This document shows positions 43,501 to 52,345 of a stretch of DNA of 64,000 nucleotides, piece after piece. The translations under genes were made by a program, and so were the position numbers. The notes under the pieces were generated by a model that saw only the letters and a program-made list of their open reading frames with translations, did not search any database and was not told where the DNA came from. Source of the stretch: PALSA-1006 sp964571195. GTDB lineage: Bacteria > Pseudomonadota > Gammaproteobacteria > Burkholderiales > Gallionellaceae. The first letter of the stretch is position 1. Every line of letters starts with the position of its first letter. The stretch is from positions 19,604 to 83,603 of the forward strand of contig CAZNAD010000008.1 of NCBI GenBank assembly GCA_964571195.1, given 5' to 3'.

Positions 43501-43875
43501 CTAAGCGGATAACACCAAGGCCCACACGATGGCGGCGTTGATCAGACTCACCAACACTGCGGCACTGCCGATATCTTTTGCCCGTTTCGCCAGATCATGG
43601 TCTTCCAGCGAGATCCGGTCCACCGTCGCTTCGATGGCTGAATTGACCAGTTCGACGATCAGCACCAGTAGTATGCTGCCTACCATCATGGCCTTGCCGA
43701 GATTGCCGACAGGCAACCAGAGTGCCAGCGGGATGGCGACTGCGGCGGCCAGCAGCTCCATGCGGAATGCATCCTCATGCTGGTATGCGGAACGGAAGCC
43801 GTGCATCGAATAACCCAGCGCGTTCCACAAACGTCGTAATCCGGTCTTGCCTTTGTAGGGGCTGTGCATGAACAA
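43501..43875 (-). CDS. dgkA: Diacylglycerol kinase
   Basis: A 124-residue inner-membrane protein with three hydrophobic helices and the DgkA active-site stretch ELVNSAIEATVDRI, plus a conserved AKDIGSAAV helix. It recycles diacylglycerol released by periplasmic glucan and lipid A modification. Its start lies 16 bases after the tpx stop. Confidence 0.95.
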   Translation of the reverse strand: MFMHSPYKGKTGLRRLWNALGYSMHGFRSAYQHEDAFRMELLAAAVAIPLALWLPVGNLGKAMMVGSILLVLIVELVNSAIEATVDRISLEDHDLAKRAKDIGSAAVLVSLINAAIVWALVLSA

Positions 43876-43891
43876 CCTCGAAGCAGTTCGT

Positions 43892-44413
43892 TTATTTCAA
43901 TGCGGCTAATGCCGCATCGTAGTTGGGTTCATGGGTGATGTCGTCCACCAGCTCGGCATGCAGGATGCGGTCCTTCTCATCCAGCACCAGCACCGCGCGG
44001 GCGGTCACTCCGGCCAGTGCGGTGTCGGCGATCTTCACGCCGTAGTTGCGCATGAAGTCGCGACCACGCATGAGCGACAGCGTGACGACATTATCCAATC
44101 CTTCTGTTACACAAAAACGACTCATGGCGAAAGGCAGGTCGGCGGAGATCACCAGTACCACGGTATTGTCCAACTTGCTTGCGGCCTCATTGAATTTGCG
44201 CGTGGACGTGGCACACACGGCGGTGTCCAAGCTCGGCACGATGTTGAGTACCTTGCGCTTGCCCGCGAAGCTTTGCAGAGACACGTCCTTCAGGTCTTTA
44301 TCCACCAGCGTGAAAGCAGGTGCGGTCTGCCCGACGGCAGGGAAGGCTCCGAACAGGGTGACAGGTGCACCGGCGAGTGTGACTGCTGTTTTGTTGCTGA
44401 TGTCCTTAGCCAT
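43892..44413 (-). CDS. tpx: Thiol peroxidase
   Basis: A 173-residue atypical 2-Cys peroxiredoxin. The peroxidatic Cys67 is in DTAVCATSTR and the resolving Cys101 in SRFCVTEG. Tpx reduces lipid and other hydroperoxides with thioredoxin. AAGGAG lies 8 bases before the ATG. It sits 12 bases after gcvP, so it may be read from the glycine-inducible operon as well. Confidence 0.94.
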   Translation of the reverse strand: MAKDISNKTAVTLAGAPVTLFGAFPAVGQTAPAFTLVDKDLKDVSLQSFAGKRKVLNIVPSLDTAVCATSTRKFNEAASKLDNTVVLVISADLPFAMSRFCVTEGLDNVVTLSLMRGRDFMRNYGVKIADTALAGVTARAVLVLDEKDRILHAELVDDITHEPNYDAALAALK

Positions 44414-44425
44414 GTTCGTTTCTCC

Positions 44426-47275
44426 TTAGTTGTATGACGAGACCGGCGGGCAACTGCACACCAGATTCTTATCGCCGTACACATTATCCACTCTTGCTAC
44501 GGCCGGCCAGAACTTATTCTCGCGTACATAAGGCAGCGGGTAGGCGGCTTGTTCGCGCGAGTAGGGTTTCTTCCACTCGTTGGCACAGACCGATTTCGCG
44601 GTATGCGGCGCATGTTTGAGGATGTTGTCCTTCTTGTCCACCTTGCCGCTGATGACTTCCTCGATCTCCTTGCGGATGGCGATCATCGCGTCGCAGAAAC
44701 GATCCAGCTCGGCTTTCGATTCGCTCTCGGTCGGCTCCACCATCAGCGTATCCACCACCGGGAAGGAAGTGGTCGGTGCATGGAAACCGAAGTCCATCAG
44801 GCGCTTGGCGATATCGGCCACTTCCACGCCGTCTTTCTTCCACTCGCGGCAGTCGAGGATCATCTCGTGCGCGCAGCGGCCGTTGCTGCCGCTGTACAGC
44901 GTGGCATAGCTGTCCTTCAGCGACTCCTTGATGTAGTTCGCATTCAGGATCGCCATCTTGGTCGCTTCGGTGAGTCCCTTGCCACCCATCATCTTGATGT
45001 AGCCGTATGAGATCAGCAGGATGAGTGCGCTGCCGTAAGGTGCAGCGGATACGGCATGGATGCCTTGAGCGCCGCCGACCTTCATCACCGGATGCGAAGG
45101 CAGGAACGGCGTTAGGTGTTCCGCCACGCCGATGGGGCCTGCGCCCGGTCCGCCGCCGCCGTGCGGGATGGCAAAGGTCTTGTGCAGGTTGAGGTGGCAC
45201 ACGTCCGCGCCGATGTTGCCGGGGCTGGTGAGTCCGACCTGCGCGTTCATGTTCGCGCCGTCCATGTACACCTGGCCACCGTTGGCGTGGATGATCGCAG
45301 TGATGTCCTTGATGCTCTCCTCATACACACCGTGCGTGCTGGGGTAGGTCACCATCAGGCAGGACAGGTCAGCCTTGTGCTCTTCCGCCTTGGCGCGCAG
45401 ATCGTCCACGTCGATGTTACCCTTGGCGTCGCATTTCACCACCACGATGTGCATGCCGCACATCGCCGCGCTGGCGGGGTTGGTGCCGTGCGCGGAAGAG
45501 GGGATCAGTACCACGTTGCGCTGCGCTTCGCCGCGCGAACGGTGGTAAGCCTGGATCACCAGCAGACCCGCGTATTCGCCGGACGCACCGCTGTTAGGCT
45601 GGAAGCTCATCTGCGCGAAGCCGGTGATCTCGGACAAGGCCACATCCAATCCCGCGATGAGTTCCTGATAACCGGCAGCCTGTTCCATCGGCACGAAGGG
45701 ATGCAGGTTGGCGAATGCAGGCCAAGTTAGCCCCAGCATCTCGGAGGCCGCATTCAGCTTCATGGTGCAGGAACCCAGCGAGATCATGGAGTGCGTGAGC
45801 GACAGGTCCTTGTTCTCGAGACGTTTGATGTAACGCATCATCTCGGTCTCGGAGTGATAGCTGTTGAACACCGGATGGCTCAAGATGGCCGATAGTCTTG
45901 GCTTCAAGAGCAGTGCCTGGGCGGTGACCTGCGCGGCGGTGACGGTCGGCGCGGCCTTGCCTGCGGCCTGCGCGAACACCGCGAGGATGGCGTTGAGGTC
46001 GTCCACCGAAGTGGTCTGGTCGAGTGCGATGCCGATGCCTTCGCCGCTGTAACGGAAGTTGATCTGCGCGGCTTCGGCCAGCGCATGGATCTTCACGTTG
46101 TCGGTGTGGGTGAGTTTCAGTGTGTCGAAGAAGGTATCGAAGGCTACGCTGTAGCCAAGCTTCTTCAATTCGCTCGCCAGCAAGGCTGCGGAGCGGTGTA
46201 CCTGTGCGGCGATGGCACGCAGGCCGTCCGCGCCGTGATACACCGCGTACATGCTGGCCATGATGGCGAGCAACGCCTGTGCGGTGCAGATGTTAGAAGT
46301 AGCCTTCTCACGGCGGATGTGCTGCTCGCGGGTTTGCAGTGCCATGCGCAATGCGGGGTTGCCGTCGGCATCCACCGACACGCCGATGATGCGACCCGGC
46401 ATCGAGCGCTTGTGCGCGTCGCGGCAGGCGAAGAACGCGGCGTGCGGGCCGCCGTAGCCCATTGGTACGCCGAAGCGTTGCGTGGAGCCCAGAACCACAT
46501 CCGCGCCCCATTCACCCGGCGGGGTGAGCAGCACCAGACTCAAAATGTCGGCGGCGACGGCAACGGTCATGCCGTTGGCTTTGGCGCGCTTCACGAAATC
46601 GGCATAGTCATGCACCACGCCGTTGGCGGCCGGATATTGCAGCAATGCGCCATACAGCTTGTCGTTCAGTGTGACGGTCTTGAAGTCGCCGATCACCAGA
46701 TCGATACCGAGCGGCTTGGCACGCGTCTTCAGCAACTCGATAGTCTGCGGGAAACATTCATGCGACACGAAGAAGCTGTTCTTGTCGGCAGCATCGCGCG
46801 GACGCAGGCCGTGCAACATGGTCATCGCTTCTGCAGCGGCGGTGGCTTCGTCCAGCAGCGAGGCGTTGGCGATCTCCATGCCGGTGAGGTCGCACACCAT
46901 GGTCTGGAAGTTCAGCAGCGCTTCCAAGCGGCCTTGTGCGATCTCGGCCTGATACGGCGTGTAAGCGGTGTACCAGCCCGGATTTTCCAAAATGTTGCGC
47001 TGGATCACCGGTGGCAGCACGGTGTCGTAATAGCCCAGCCCGATGTAACTCTTGAATAACTTGTTTTTCGCTGCGATGCCGCGCAAGTGATTGAGGAACG
47101 CATGCTCGCTCATGCCGTCCGGCAGGTTGAGTGGTTTCTGCAAACGGATGGCGGCAGGCACGGTCTGGTCGATCAGCGCATCGAGCGAGGGCGCGTTGAT
47201 CTTCTTCAGCATGGCCTGCGCGTCGGTTGTGCTGGGGCCGTTGTGGCGATTCACGAATTGTTCGGTGTTGTTCAT
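44426..47275 (-). CDS. gcvP: Glycine dehydrogenase (decarboxylating), P protein
   Basis: A 949-residue homodimeric-type P protein. It decarboxylates glycine and passes aminomethyl to lipoylated GcvH. The PLP lysine is in HLNLHKTFAIPHGGGGPG. The true start is the ATG at 47275 (NNTEQFVNRHNGPS follows). The frame stays open for a further 172 codons upstream through a repeat and across gcvH, but that translation is arginine-rich noise. It is third in gcvT-gcvH-gcvP. Confidence 0.97.
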   Translation of the reverse strand: MNNTEQFVNRHNGPSTTDAQAMLKKINAPSLDALIDQTVPAAIRLQKPLNLPDGMSEHAFLNHLRGIAAKNKLFKSYIGLGYYDTVLPPVIQRNILENPGWYTAYTPYQAEIAQGRLEALLNFQTMVCDLTGMEIANASLLDEATAAAEAMTMLHGLRPRDAADKNSFFVSHECFPQTIELLKTRAKPLGIDLVIGDFKTVTLNDKLYGALLQYPAANGVVHDYADFVKRAKANGMTVAVAADILSLVLLTPPGEWGADVVLGSTQRFGVPMGYGGPHAAFFACRDAHKRSMPGRIIGVSVDADGNPALRMALQTREQHIRREKATSNICTAQALLAIMASMYAVYHGADGLRAIAAQVHRSAALLASELKKLGYSVAFDTFFDTLKLTHTDNVKIHALAEAAQINFRYSGEGIGIALDQTTSVDDLNAILAVFAQAAGKAAPTVTAAQVTAQALLLKPRLSAILSHPVFNSYHSETEMMRYIKRLENKDLSLTHSMISLGSCTMKLNAASEMLGLTWPAFANLHPFVPMEQAAGYQELIAGLDVALSEITGFAQMSFQPNSGASGEYAGLLVIQAYHRSRGEAQRNVVLIPSSAHGTNPASAAMCGMHIVVVKCDAKGNIDVDDLRAKAEEHKADLSCLMVTYPSTHGVYEESIKDITAIIHANGGQVYMDGANMNAQVGLTSPGNIGADVCHLNLHKTFAIPHGGGGPGAGPIGVAEHLTPFLPSHPVMKVGGAQGIHAVSAAPYGSALILLISYGYIKMMGGKGLTEATKMAILNANYIKESLKDSYATLYSGSNGRCAHEMILDCREWKKDGVEVADIAKRLMDFGFHAPTTSFPVVDTLMVEPTESESKAELDRFCDAMIAIRKEIEEVISGKVDKKDNILKHAPHTAKSVCANEWKKPYSREQAAYPLPYVRENKFWPAVARVDNVYGDKNLVCSCPPVSSYN

Positions 47276-47328
47276 GGTCTGAGCTGTTCTTAAGTTAGGA
47301 GTGCTAGGAAATGAAGAAACCGTTGTGA

Positions 47329-47423
47329 GAGGTCGGAGTGCAAGGCGCACAGCGCGCAGGAACCGGAATGTACATTCAGTACATGAGGATTCCGAGCACT
47401 GCGCAACGCCGCAATTCGAACTC
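47329..47423. repeat. Imperfect palindromic (REP-like) element between gcvH and gcvP
   Basis: Two 45-base arms (47329-47373 and 47379-47423) around the loop ATTCA form an imperfect inverted repeat. The best pairing is at the outer 13 bases (GAGGTCGGAGTGC against GCAATTCGAACTC) and the inner ATGTAC/GTACAT. It fills most of the 167-base gap in an otherwise compact operon. It could be a dispersed REP-type element that folds in mRNA and tunes gcvP expression. No other copy was noticed in this window. Confidence 0.55.
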
Positions 47424-47442
47424 GCAGCAGGTTTATTCTTTT

Positions 47443-47832
47443 CTAGTGTGCTTCGCTGTCGACGACGGCTTGATAAGCGGCAGCGTCCAACAGGGCGGCG
47501 ACATCGGCGGCGCTGTCGGGCTTCATCTTGAAGATCCATGCGCCATAAGGATCGCTGTTGATGTTCTCGGGAGCACTGTCCAGATCGCCGTTGGCGGCAA
47601 TCACTTCGCCGGACACCGGCGCGTACACGTCGGCAGCGGCTTTCACCGATTCCACCACCGCACATTCTTCCTTGGCCTTCAGCTTGCGACCGACAGCGGG
47701 CGCTTCGACGAACACCATATCGCCCAACAGTTCCTGCGCGTGCTGCGTGATGCCAACAGAGATTGTGCCGTCGGCTTCGGTCTTTACCCACTCGTGGGAG
47801 GCGGTGTATTTCAGGTTGGATGGATTGCTCAT
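47443..47832 (-). CDS. gcvH: Glycine cleavage system H protein
   Basis: A 129-residue lipoyl-carrier protein. The lipoylated lysine is K64 in VVESVKAAADVYAP, in the normal hairpin context. I favour the ATG at 47832, because the GAGG ribosome site is 8 bases before it and only 2 bases before the ATG at 47838. It shuttles the aminomethyl group from GcvP to GcvT. Confidence 0.96.
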   Translation of the reverse strand: MSNPSNLKYTASHEWVKTEADGTISVGITQHAQELLGDMVFVEAPAVGRKLKAKEECAVVESVKAAADVYAPVSGEVIAANGDLDSAPENINSDPYGAWIFKMKPDSAADVAALLDAAAYQAVVDSEAH

Positions 47833-47852
47833 GGTCATGTCCTCAAGAAAAA

Positions 47853-48935
47853 TTAAAGTAAGCCTTTGCCGTTGCGGGCGAACGGATATTTCACTACCTG
47901 TGCTGCCAACATCTTATCGCGGATCGCGACCTGCACGCTGTCACCGATCTGCACGCCGTTCGGTACACGCGCCAGTGCGATGGATTTTTCCAGTGTTGGC
48001 GAAAAGCTGCCGCTGGTGATCTCGCCTTCGCCGTGTGTGGTGTGCACCTTTTGGTGGCCGCGCAACACGCCGCGATCCAGCAGCACGAGGCCGACCAGCT
48101 TGCTGCTCGGCGGGTTCGCCAACAGCGCCGCTTTGCCGATAAAATCGCGTGGACTCTTCAGGTCGACCGTCCAGGCCAAACCGGATTCCAGCGGGCCGAC
48201 GGTTTCGTCCATATCCTGTCCGTACAGGTTCATGCCTGCTTCGAGGCGCAGTGTGTCGCGTGCGCCGAGGCCGATGGGTTTCACGCCAGCCTTATTCAAG
48301 TCGTACCAGAATGCTTCCACTTTTTCTTTCGGCAGCATCACCTCGAAACCGTCTTCGCCGGTGTAGCCGGTGCGTGCCACGAAGTATTCGCCGCAGTCGG
48401 CAGCCTGGAAGTTTACGAGGTTTTCGGTCGCGGCTTTGGTCTGCGGCAACACCTGCCACACCTTGGCGCGCGCGTTCGGGCCCTGGATGGCCACCATCGC
48501 CAGATCATCGCGCGAAGTGATGGTCAGCTTGGGGGTGTGCGTCGCGGCCTGCTGCTTCATCCATGCGATGTCCTTGTCCGCCGTGCCCGCGTTGACCACG
48601 ATGCGGAACCACTGCTCGGTCATGAAGTAGATGATGAGGTCGTCGATCACATGGCCGTCGGGACGCAGCATGGCGGAATACAGGGCCTTGCCGGGCACGG
48701 TGATCTTGTCGGCGTTGTTCGCCAGCAGGTAGCGCAGGAAGGCGCGCACGCCGTCGCCCTTCGCATCCACCACGCGCATGTGGCACACGTCGAACATACC
48801 GACATCGTTGCGCACCTGATGGTGCTCGTCGATCTGCGAACCGTAGTTCACCGGCATGTCCCAGCCGCCGAAATCCACCATCTTGGCGCCCATGGCGCGG
48901 TGGGCTGCATTCAAAGGAGTCGTCTTGAGAGTCAT
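47853..48935 (-). CDS. gcvT: Aminomethyltransferase (glycine cleavage T protein)
   Basis: A 360-residue tetrahydrofolate-dependent T protein. N-terminal MGAKMVDFGGWDMPVNYGSQ and the folate-site RTGYTGEDGFEVMLP are diagnostic. First gene of the gcvTHP operon, directly downstream of a glycine riboswitch with an intrinsic terminator. It releases ammonia and forms methylene-tetrahydrofolate. Confidence 0.97.
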   Translation of the reverse strand: MTLKTTPLNAAHRAMGAKMVDFGGWDMPVNYGSQIDEHHQVRNDVGMFDVCHMRVVDAKGDGVRAFLRYLLANNADKITVPGKALYSAMLRPDGHVIDDLIIYFMTEQWFRIVVNAGTADKDIAWMKQQAATHTPKLTITSRDDLAMVAIQGPNARAKVWQVLPQTKAATENLVNFQAADCGEYFVARTGYTGEDGFEVMLPKEKVEAFWYDLNKAGVKPIGLGARDTLRLEAGMNLYGQDMDETVGPLESGLAWTVDLKSPRDFIGKAALLANPPSSKLVGLVLLDRGVLRGHQKVHTTHGEGEITSGSFSPTLEKSIALARVPNGVQIGDSVQVAIRDKMLAAQVVKYPFARNGKGLL

Positions 48936-48951
48936 GTCACTTTCCGCAAAT

Positions 48952-48981
48952 AAAAAAGGGCGAGGCCACGTGGCCTCGCCC
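48952..48981 (-). terminator. Intrinsic terminator of the glycine riboswitch
   Basis: A perfect 24-base palindrome at 48958-48981 (minus strand GGGCGAGGCCAC and its complement), followed on the minus strand by TTTTTTA, lies between the aptamers and the gcvT ribosome site. It is the expression platform that is expected to be disrupted when glycine is bound. Confidence 0.85.
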
Positions 48982-48984
48982 CCA

Positions 48985-49160
48985 TCTGTCCTTGGTACCT
49001 GAGAGATTGCAACTTATGTCGCGTGCCCCTTCGGTGGCTGATCTAACAGCACTCTCCAGATTTGCCTGTTCCGATTGGTTCATGAGCCTGAGCGGTTACG
49101 GGTGTTGCGCCTTCGGCGGTGCAAGAAGTCTGCACACTCTCCCAGTCGGTTTGAACGGCG
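48985..49160 (-). ncRNA. Glycine riboswitch (tandem aptamers) upstream of gcvT
   Basis: On the minus strand two aptamer-like units follow each other. The first has GGGAGAG, CCGCCGAAGGCG and CGCTCAGGCTC. The second has GGAGAG, CCACCGAAGGGGC and ATCTCTCAGGTACC. The GGAGAG...CCGAAGG...CTCAGG order is the gcvT-type glycine riboswitch. The location ahead of gcvT, with a terminator between, indicates transcriptional activation by glycine. Confidence 0.92.
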
Positions 49161-49165
49161 AGAGC

Positions 49166-49193
49166 ATTATACAGGAACGGAAATTTGAGACAA
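49166..49193 (-). promoter_or_regulatory. Promoter of the gcvTHP operon
   Basis: Reading the minus strand, TTGTCT (49193-49188) and a perfect TATAAT (49171-49166) are separated by 16 bases. Transcription would begin a few bases before the first riboswitch aptamer. It lies in the short gap after the DUF3426 gene. Confidence 0.6.
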
Positions 49194-49202
49194 ATGACCG
49201 AA

Positions 49203-50039
49203 TTATCTAGGATAAAACAAAAACAATTTGTAACCGGCTGCGGTTAGCTCGTTTATTTCCAGGCGCAATTTGATACTGATCTCCCGATTGGCGGTAAAAC
49301 CATTTTTTTCGTCCGTTCCCGTTCTTAGATATTCCGACGGAACAAAGATGCGGCGTGCAATGACCCTGTCCTCTAGGTCGGTCAGGCTTAGCTCCAGGCT
49401 TGGATAGGCCTGGGTGTAGGGTGCTCGGTTGTGTAGCAACGCATTCAGGGTGATGATTTTCTCCTGTTGCGGGTCGGCCTCCAGATCGGAAGATTCGATA
49501 CTCATCAGTTCGGCCTTGCGCGGCAGGGGGATGCTGCATTGCAGCAGATCACAATAACTGGTCAGCAGCGGCTTCAAACCCGGCAAGCGAGCTGCGATTT
49601 CGATGCGCTGGAAATACAATACCTGTGCCAACAACACCAGAAACAGCAGCAAAGAGCCTGTGATCCACAGCCAGTACGACACTTTCCCGGAAGATTTTCC
49701 GGTATCCGCAGTGGCGGTGAGTGGCATGTCCTCTTCTTCCGGGAGGCGGAAGAGATGGGTCAGTGCCTCCGGCTCGTTCGCAATGACCTCAGCGACTGAT
49801 GCGAAAGGCTTTTCTTGCGCCGAGTCTCCGGCTGCAGGGGCAAATTCAGGTTGTGGCGTTATCTCGCCGATTGGAAGATCGAGTTGCGGGCTGGGATCGC
49901 CATTATGGAGGTGTGCGGCCGCATCGAACACGTGGTCACAGCGCCCGCAACGCACCATACCGTCGTGTGCGGCAAGTTGTTCGGCAGTGACCTTGAAGCG
50001 GGTCGAACATGACGGGCATTGCGTCACTGCGGGACTCAT
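49203..50039 (-). CDS. Zinc-ribbon, DUF3426 membrane protein
   Basis: A 278-residue protein with an N-terminal MJ0042-type zinc ribbon (CPSC and CGRC, about residues 7-31), an acidic linker, one membrane helix (about 145-168: YWLWITGSLLLFLVLLAQVLYF) and a DUF3426 beta domain. Its ATG at 50039 overlaps the prmA stop (ATGA). A longer start inside prmA is less likely. The position after prmA is common in betaproteobacteria. The function is unknown. Confidence 0.85.
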   Translation of the reverse strand: MSPAVTQCPSCSTRFKVTAEQLAAHDGMVRCGRCDHVFDAAAHLHNGDPSPQLDLPIGEITPQPEFAPAAGDSAQEKPFASVAEVIANEPEALTHLFRLPEEEDMPLTATADTGKSSGKVSYWLWITGSLLLFLVLLAQVLYFQRIEIAARLPGLKPLLTSYCDLLQCSIPLPRKAELMSIESSDLEADPQQEKIITLNALLHNRAPYTQAYPSLELSLTDLEDRVIARRIFVPSEYLRTGTDEKNGFTANREISIKLRLEINELTAAGYKLFLFYPR

Positions 50040-50926
50040 TTCTTCACTCCCGAAATACAGGCCCAGCCGTCTTCCACGATGGCGGGCGACATCTCGAACC
50101 ATTGTCCATAGATGCGCATGACTTCCTCGGCTTGCTCGGCGAGGATGCCTGACAACACGATACGGCCACCGCAGCGTGTCGCACCGGCCAGCAACGGAGC
50201 CAGTGCACGCAAAGGATTGGTGAGGATGTTGGCAACGACCACGTCATATTGCGTGAGTACCGCCCCATCGGGCAGATGGAAATCGGCAGTAACCCGGTTG
50301 GCGAAAGCATTGTCACGGCTAGCGACCACCGCCTGAGCATCGACATCGACACCGATGGCACTGCCCGCGCCCAGCTTCATCGCGGCAATGGCGAGGATGC
50401 CGGAGCCACAGCCGTAATCCAGCACGGACTCGCCGCCCTTGATGTTGCCGTCGAGCCAGCGTAGGCATAGCCGCGTGGTGGGGTGGCTGCCGGTACCGAA
50501 GGCCAAGCCGGGATCGAGGGCGATGTTGATGGCGGCAGGGTCGGTCGGCTCGTGCCAGGTCGGCACGATCCACAGGCGTTCCGAGATGCGGATAGGGTCG
50601 AATTGCGCCTGGGTCAGGCGCACCCAGTCGCTTTCCTCTAGGACGGCGATCTTATGGGCGGGGAGTGGGGTGATGCTGAGACCGGCACAGCAGTCGCGCA
50701 GGATATCCGCCACCGGCACACCGCTCTCGAACAGTGCGTTCACCAGATTGTGCTGCCAGACGGTCGAGGTGGGTTCGCCCGGCTCGCCGAAGATGGCTTG
50801 CTCGTCCGGCGTATCGGCATCCGCATCCAGCATATCCACCGACAACGCGCCACGCTCCAGCAGTGCCTCGCTCAGGGCTTCGGCATAGCTCGCATCGGCA
50901 TGGATGGACAAGTTAAGCCATGACAC
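50036..50926 (-). CDS. prmA: Ribosomal protein L11 methyltransferase
   Basis: A 296-residue class I methyltransferase with the SAM motif DYGCGSGILAIAAMKLGA and the upstream GLAFGTGSHPTTRLCL typical of PrmA. It trimethylates ribosomal protein L11. It starts 3 bases after accC stops and overlaps the DUF3426 gene, giving an accB-accC-prmA operon. Confidence 0.96.
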   Translation of the reverse strand: MSWLNLSIHADASYAEALSEALLERGALSVDMLDADADTPDEQAIFGEPGEPTSTVWQHNLVNALFESGVPVADILRDCCAGLSITPLPAHKIAVLEESDWVRLTQAQFDPIRISERLWIVPTWHEPTDPAAINIALDPGLAFGTGSHPTTRLCLRWLDGNIKGGESVLDYGCGSGILAIAAMKLGAGSAIGVDVDAQAVVASRDNAFANRVTADFHLPDGAVLTQYDVVVANILTNPLRALAPLLAGATRCGGRIVLSGILAEQAEEVMRIYGQWFEMSPAIVEDGWACISGVKK

Positions 50927-50929
50927 GGC

Positions 50930-52285
50930 TTACTTGCCCTTCGTTCTTTCCGCCAGTTTGTGTTCCAGATAATGGATGTTTGTGCCACCCTGGACGAAGG
51001 CGGCGTCGTTCATCAACTCCTGATGCAGCGGGATATTGGTATTGATGCCTTCCACCACCATCTCGGACAGCGCGGTGCGCATGCGGGCAATAGCCTGGTC
51101 GCGTGTGTCGCCGTAAGCGATGATCTTGCCGATCATGGAGTCGTAATGCGGCGGGATGAAATAGTTGTTGTACACATGCGAATCGACGCGGATACCGGGA
51201 CCACCCGGCACGTGCCAGTTGGTGATACGTCCCGGCGAGGGTACGAAAGTGTACGGGTGCTCGGCATTGATGCGGCATTCCACTGCATGGCCACGGAACT
51301 GGATATCCTTCTGGCGGAACGGCAGCTTTTCGCCCGCCGCGATACGGATCTGTTGCTGCACGATATCGATCCCGGTGATCATCTCCGAGACCGGGTGTTC
51401 GACCTGCACACGGGTGTTCATCTCGATGAAGAAGAATTCGCCGTTCTCGTACAGGAACTCGAACGTACCCGCGCCGCGATAACCGATCTTGCGGCAGGCT
51501 TCGGCACAACGTTCGCCGATCTTGTCGCGCAGCTTGGGGTTGAGCAGCGGAGCTGGCGCTTCCTCGATGATCTTCTGGTGGCGGCGCTGCATGGAGCAGT
51601 CGCGCTCGCCCAGATATACCGCGTTGCCGTGCTGGTCGGCCAATACCTGAATCTCGATGTGGCGCGGATTCTCCAGAAACTTCTCCATGTACACCATGGG
51701 ATTGTTGAATGCCGCTTGAGCTTCGGTCTTGGTCATGGTCACTGCATTGAGCAGTGCCGCCTCGGTGTGCACCACGCGCATACCGCGCCCGCCGCCGCCG
51801 CCCGCCGCCTTGATGATGACCGGATAACCGATGAACTTGGCGATGCGGATGATCTCTTTCGGATCGTCCGGCAGGGCACCATCCACGCCGGGCACACAGG
51901 GTACGCCAGCCTTGTTCATGGCGTTCTTGGCGGATACCTTGTCGCCCATCAGGCGTATGGTTTCGGCGCGCGGGCCGATGAATACGAAACCGCTCTTTTC
52001 CACACGTTCGGCGAAATCGGCGTTCTCTGACAAGAAACCGTAGCCGGGGTGGATCGCCTGCGCATCGGTCACTTCGGCTGCGCTGATGATGGCAGGCACA
52101 TGCAGATAACTTTGGCCGGAGGGAGCTGGGCCGATACAGACCGACTCATCCGCCAGTTTCACGTATTTGGCATCGGCATCGGCTTCCGAGTGGACGGCGA
52201 CCGTCTTGATGCCCATCTCGCGGCAGGCGCGCTGAATACGCAGGGCGATCTCGCCGCGATTGGCGATCAGGATCTTTTCAAACAT
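50930..52285 (-). CDS. accC: Biotin carboxylase subunit of acetyl-CoA carboxylase
   Basis: A 451-residue ATP-grasp enzyme beginning MFEKILIANRGEIALRIQRA, with the glycine-rich loop AAGGGGGRGMRVV and the catalytic stretch EMNTRVQVEHPVSEMITG. It carboxylates biotin on AccB. I chose the ATG at 52285, since the family starts with FEKILIANRGEIA; a frame-open ATG 54 bases earlier has no better support. It is 60 bases from accB. Confidence 0.96.
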   Translation of the reverse strand: MFEKILIANRGEIALRIQRACREMGIKTVAVHSEADADAKYVKLADESVCIGPAPSGQSYLHVPAIISAAEVTDAQAIHPGYGFLSENADFAERVEKSGFVFIGPRAETIRLMGDKVSAKNAMNKAGVPCVPGVDGALPDDPKEIIRIAKFIGYPVIIKAAGGGGGRGMRVVHTEAALLNAVTMTKTEAQAAFNNPMVYMEKFLENPRHIEIQVLADQHGNAVYLGERDCSMQRRHQKIIEEAPAPLLNPKLRDKIGERCAEACRKIGYRGAGTFEFLYENGEFFFIEMNTRVQVEHPVSEMITGIDIVQQQIRIAAGEKLPFRQKDIQFRGHAVECRINAEHPYTFVPSPGRITNWHVPGGPGIRVDSHVYNNYFIPPHYDSMIGKIIAYGDTRDQAIARMRTALSEMVVEGINTNIPLHQELMNDAAFVQGGTNIHYLEHKLAERTKGK

Positions 52286-52345
52286 GACAGGCGTCTCGGG
52301 TTTTGCGGGAACACCGGGCTTGCGCGGAAACATGGCCATGATGGG

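Noticed and set aside
44514..45200. 228-codon minus-strand frame within gcvP
   Set aside because: It is an out-of-frame, Arg-rich reading inside gcvP with no independent start signal.
46085..47059. 324-codon open frame on the + strand opposite gcvP
   Set aside because: It is an antisense shadow of a well-conserved gene in GC-rich DNA, with no recognisable product.
47276..47791. N-terminal extension of gcvP by 172 codons, suggesting a fusion protein
   Set aside because: The extra translation crosses the palindrome and overlaps gcvH in another frame. It is arginine-rich with no family similarity, and normal GcvP starts at the ATG at 47275.
50960..52030. 356-codon open frame on the + strand opposite accC
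   Set aside because: It is a shadow of accC; the translation shows no motif and accC is certain.
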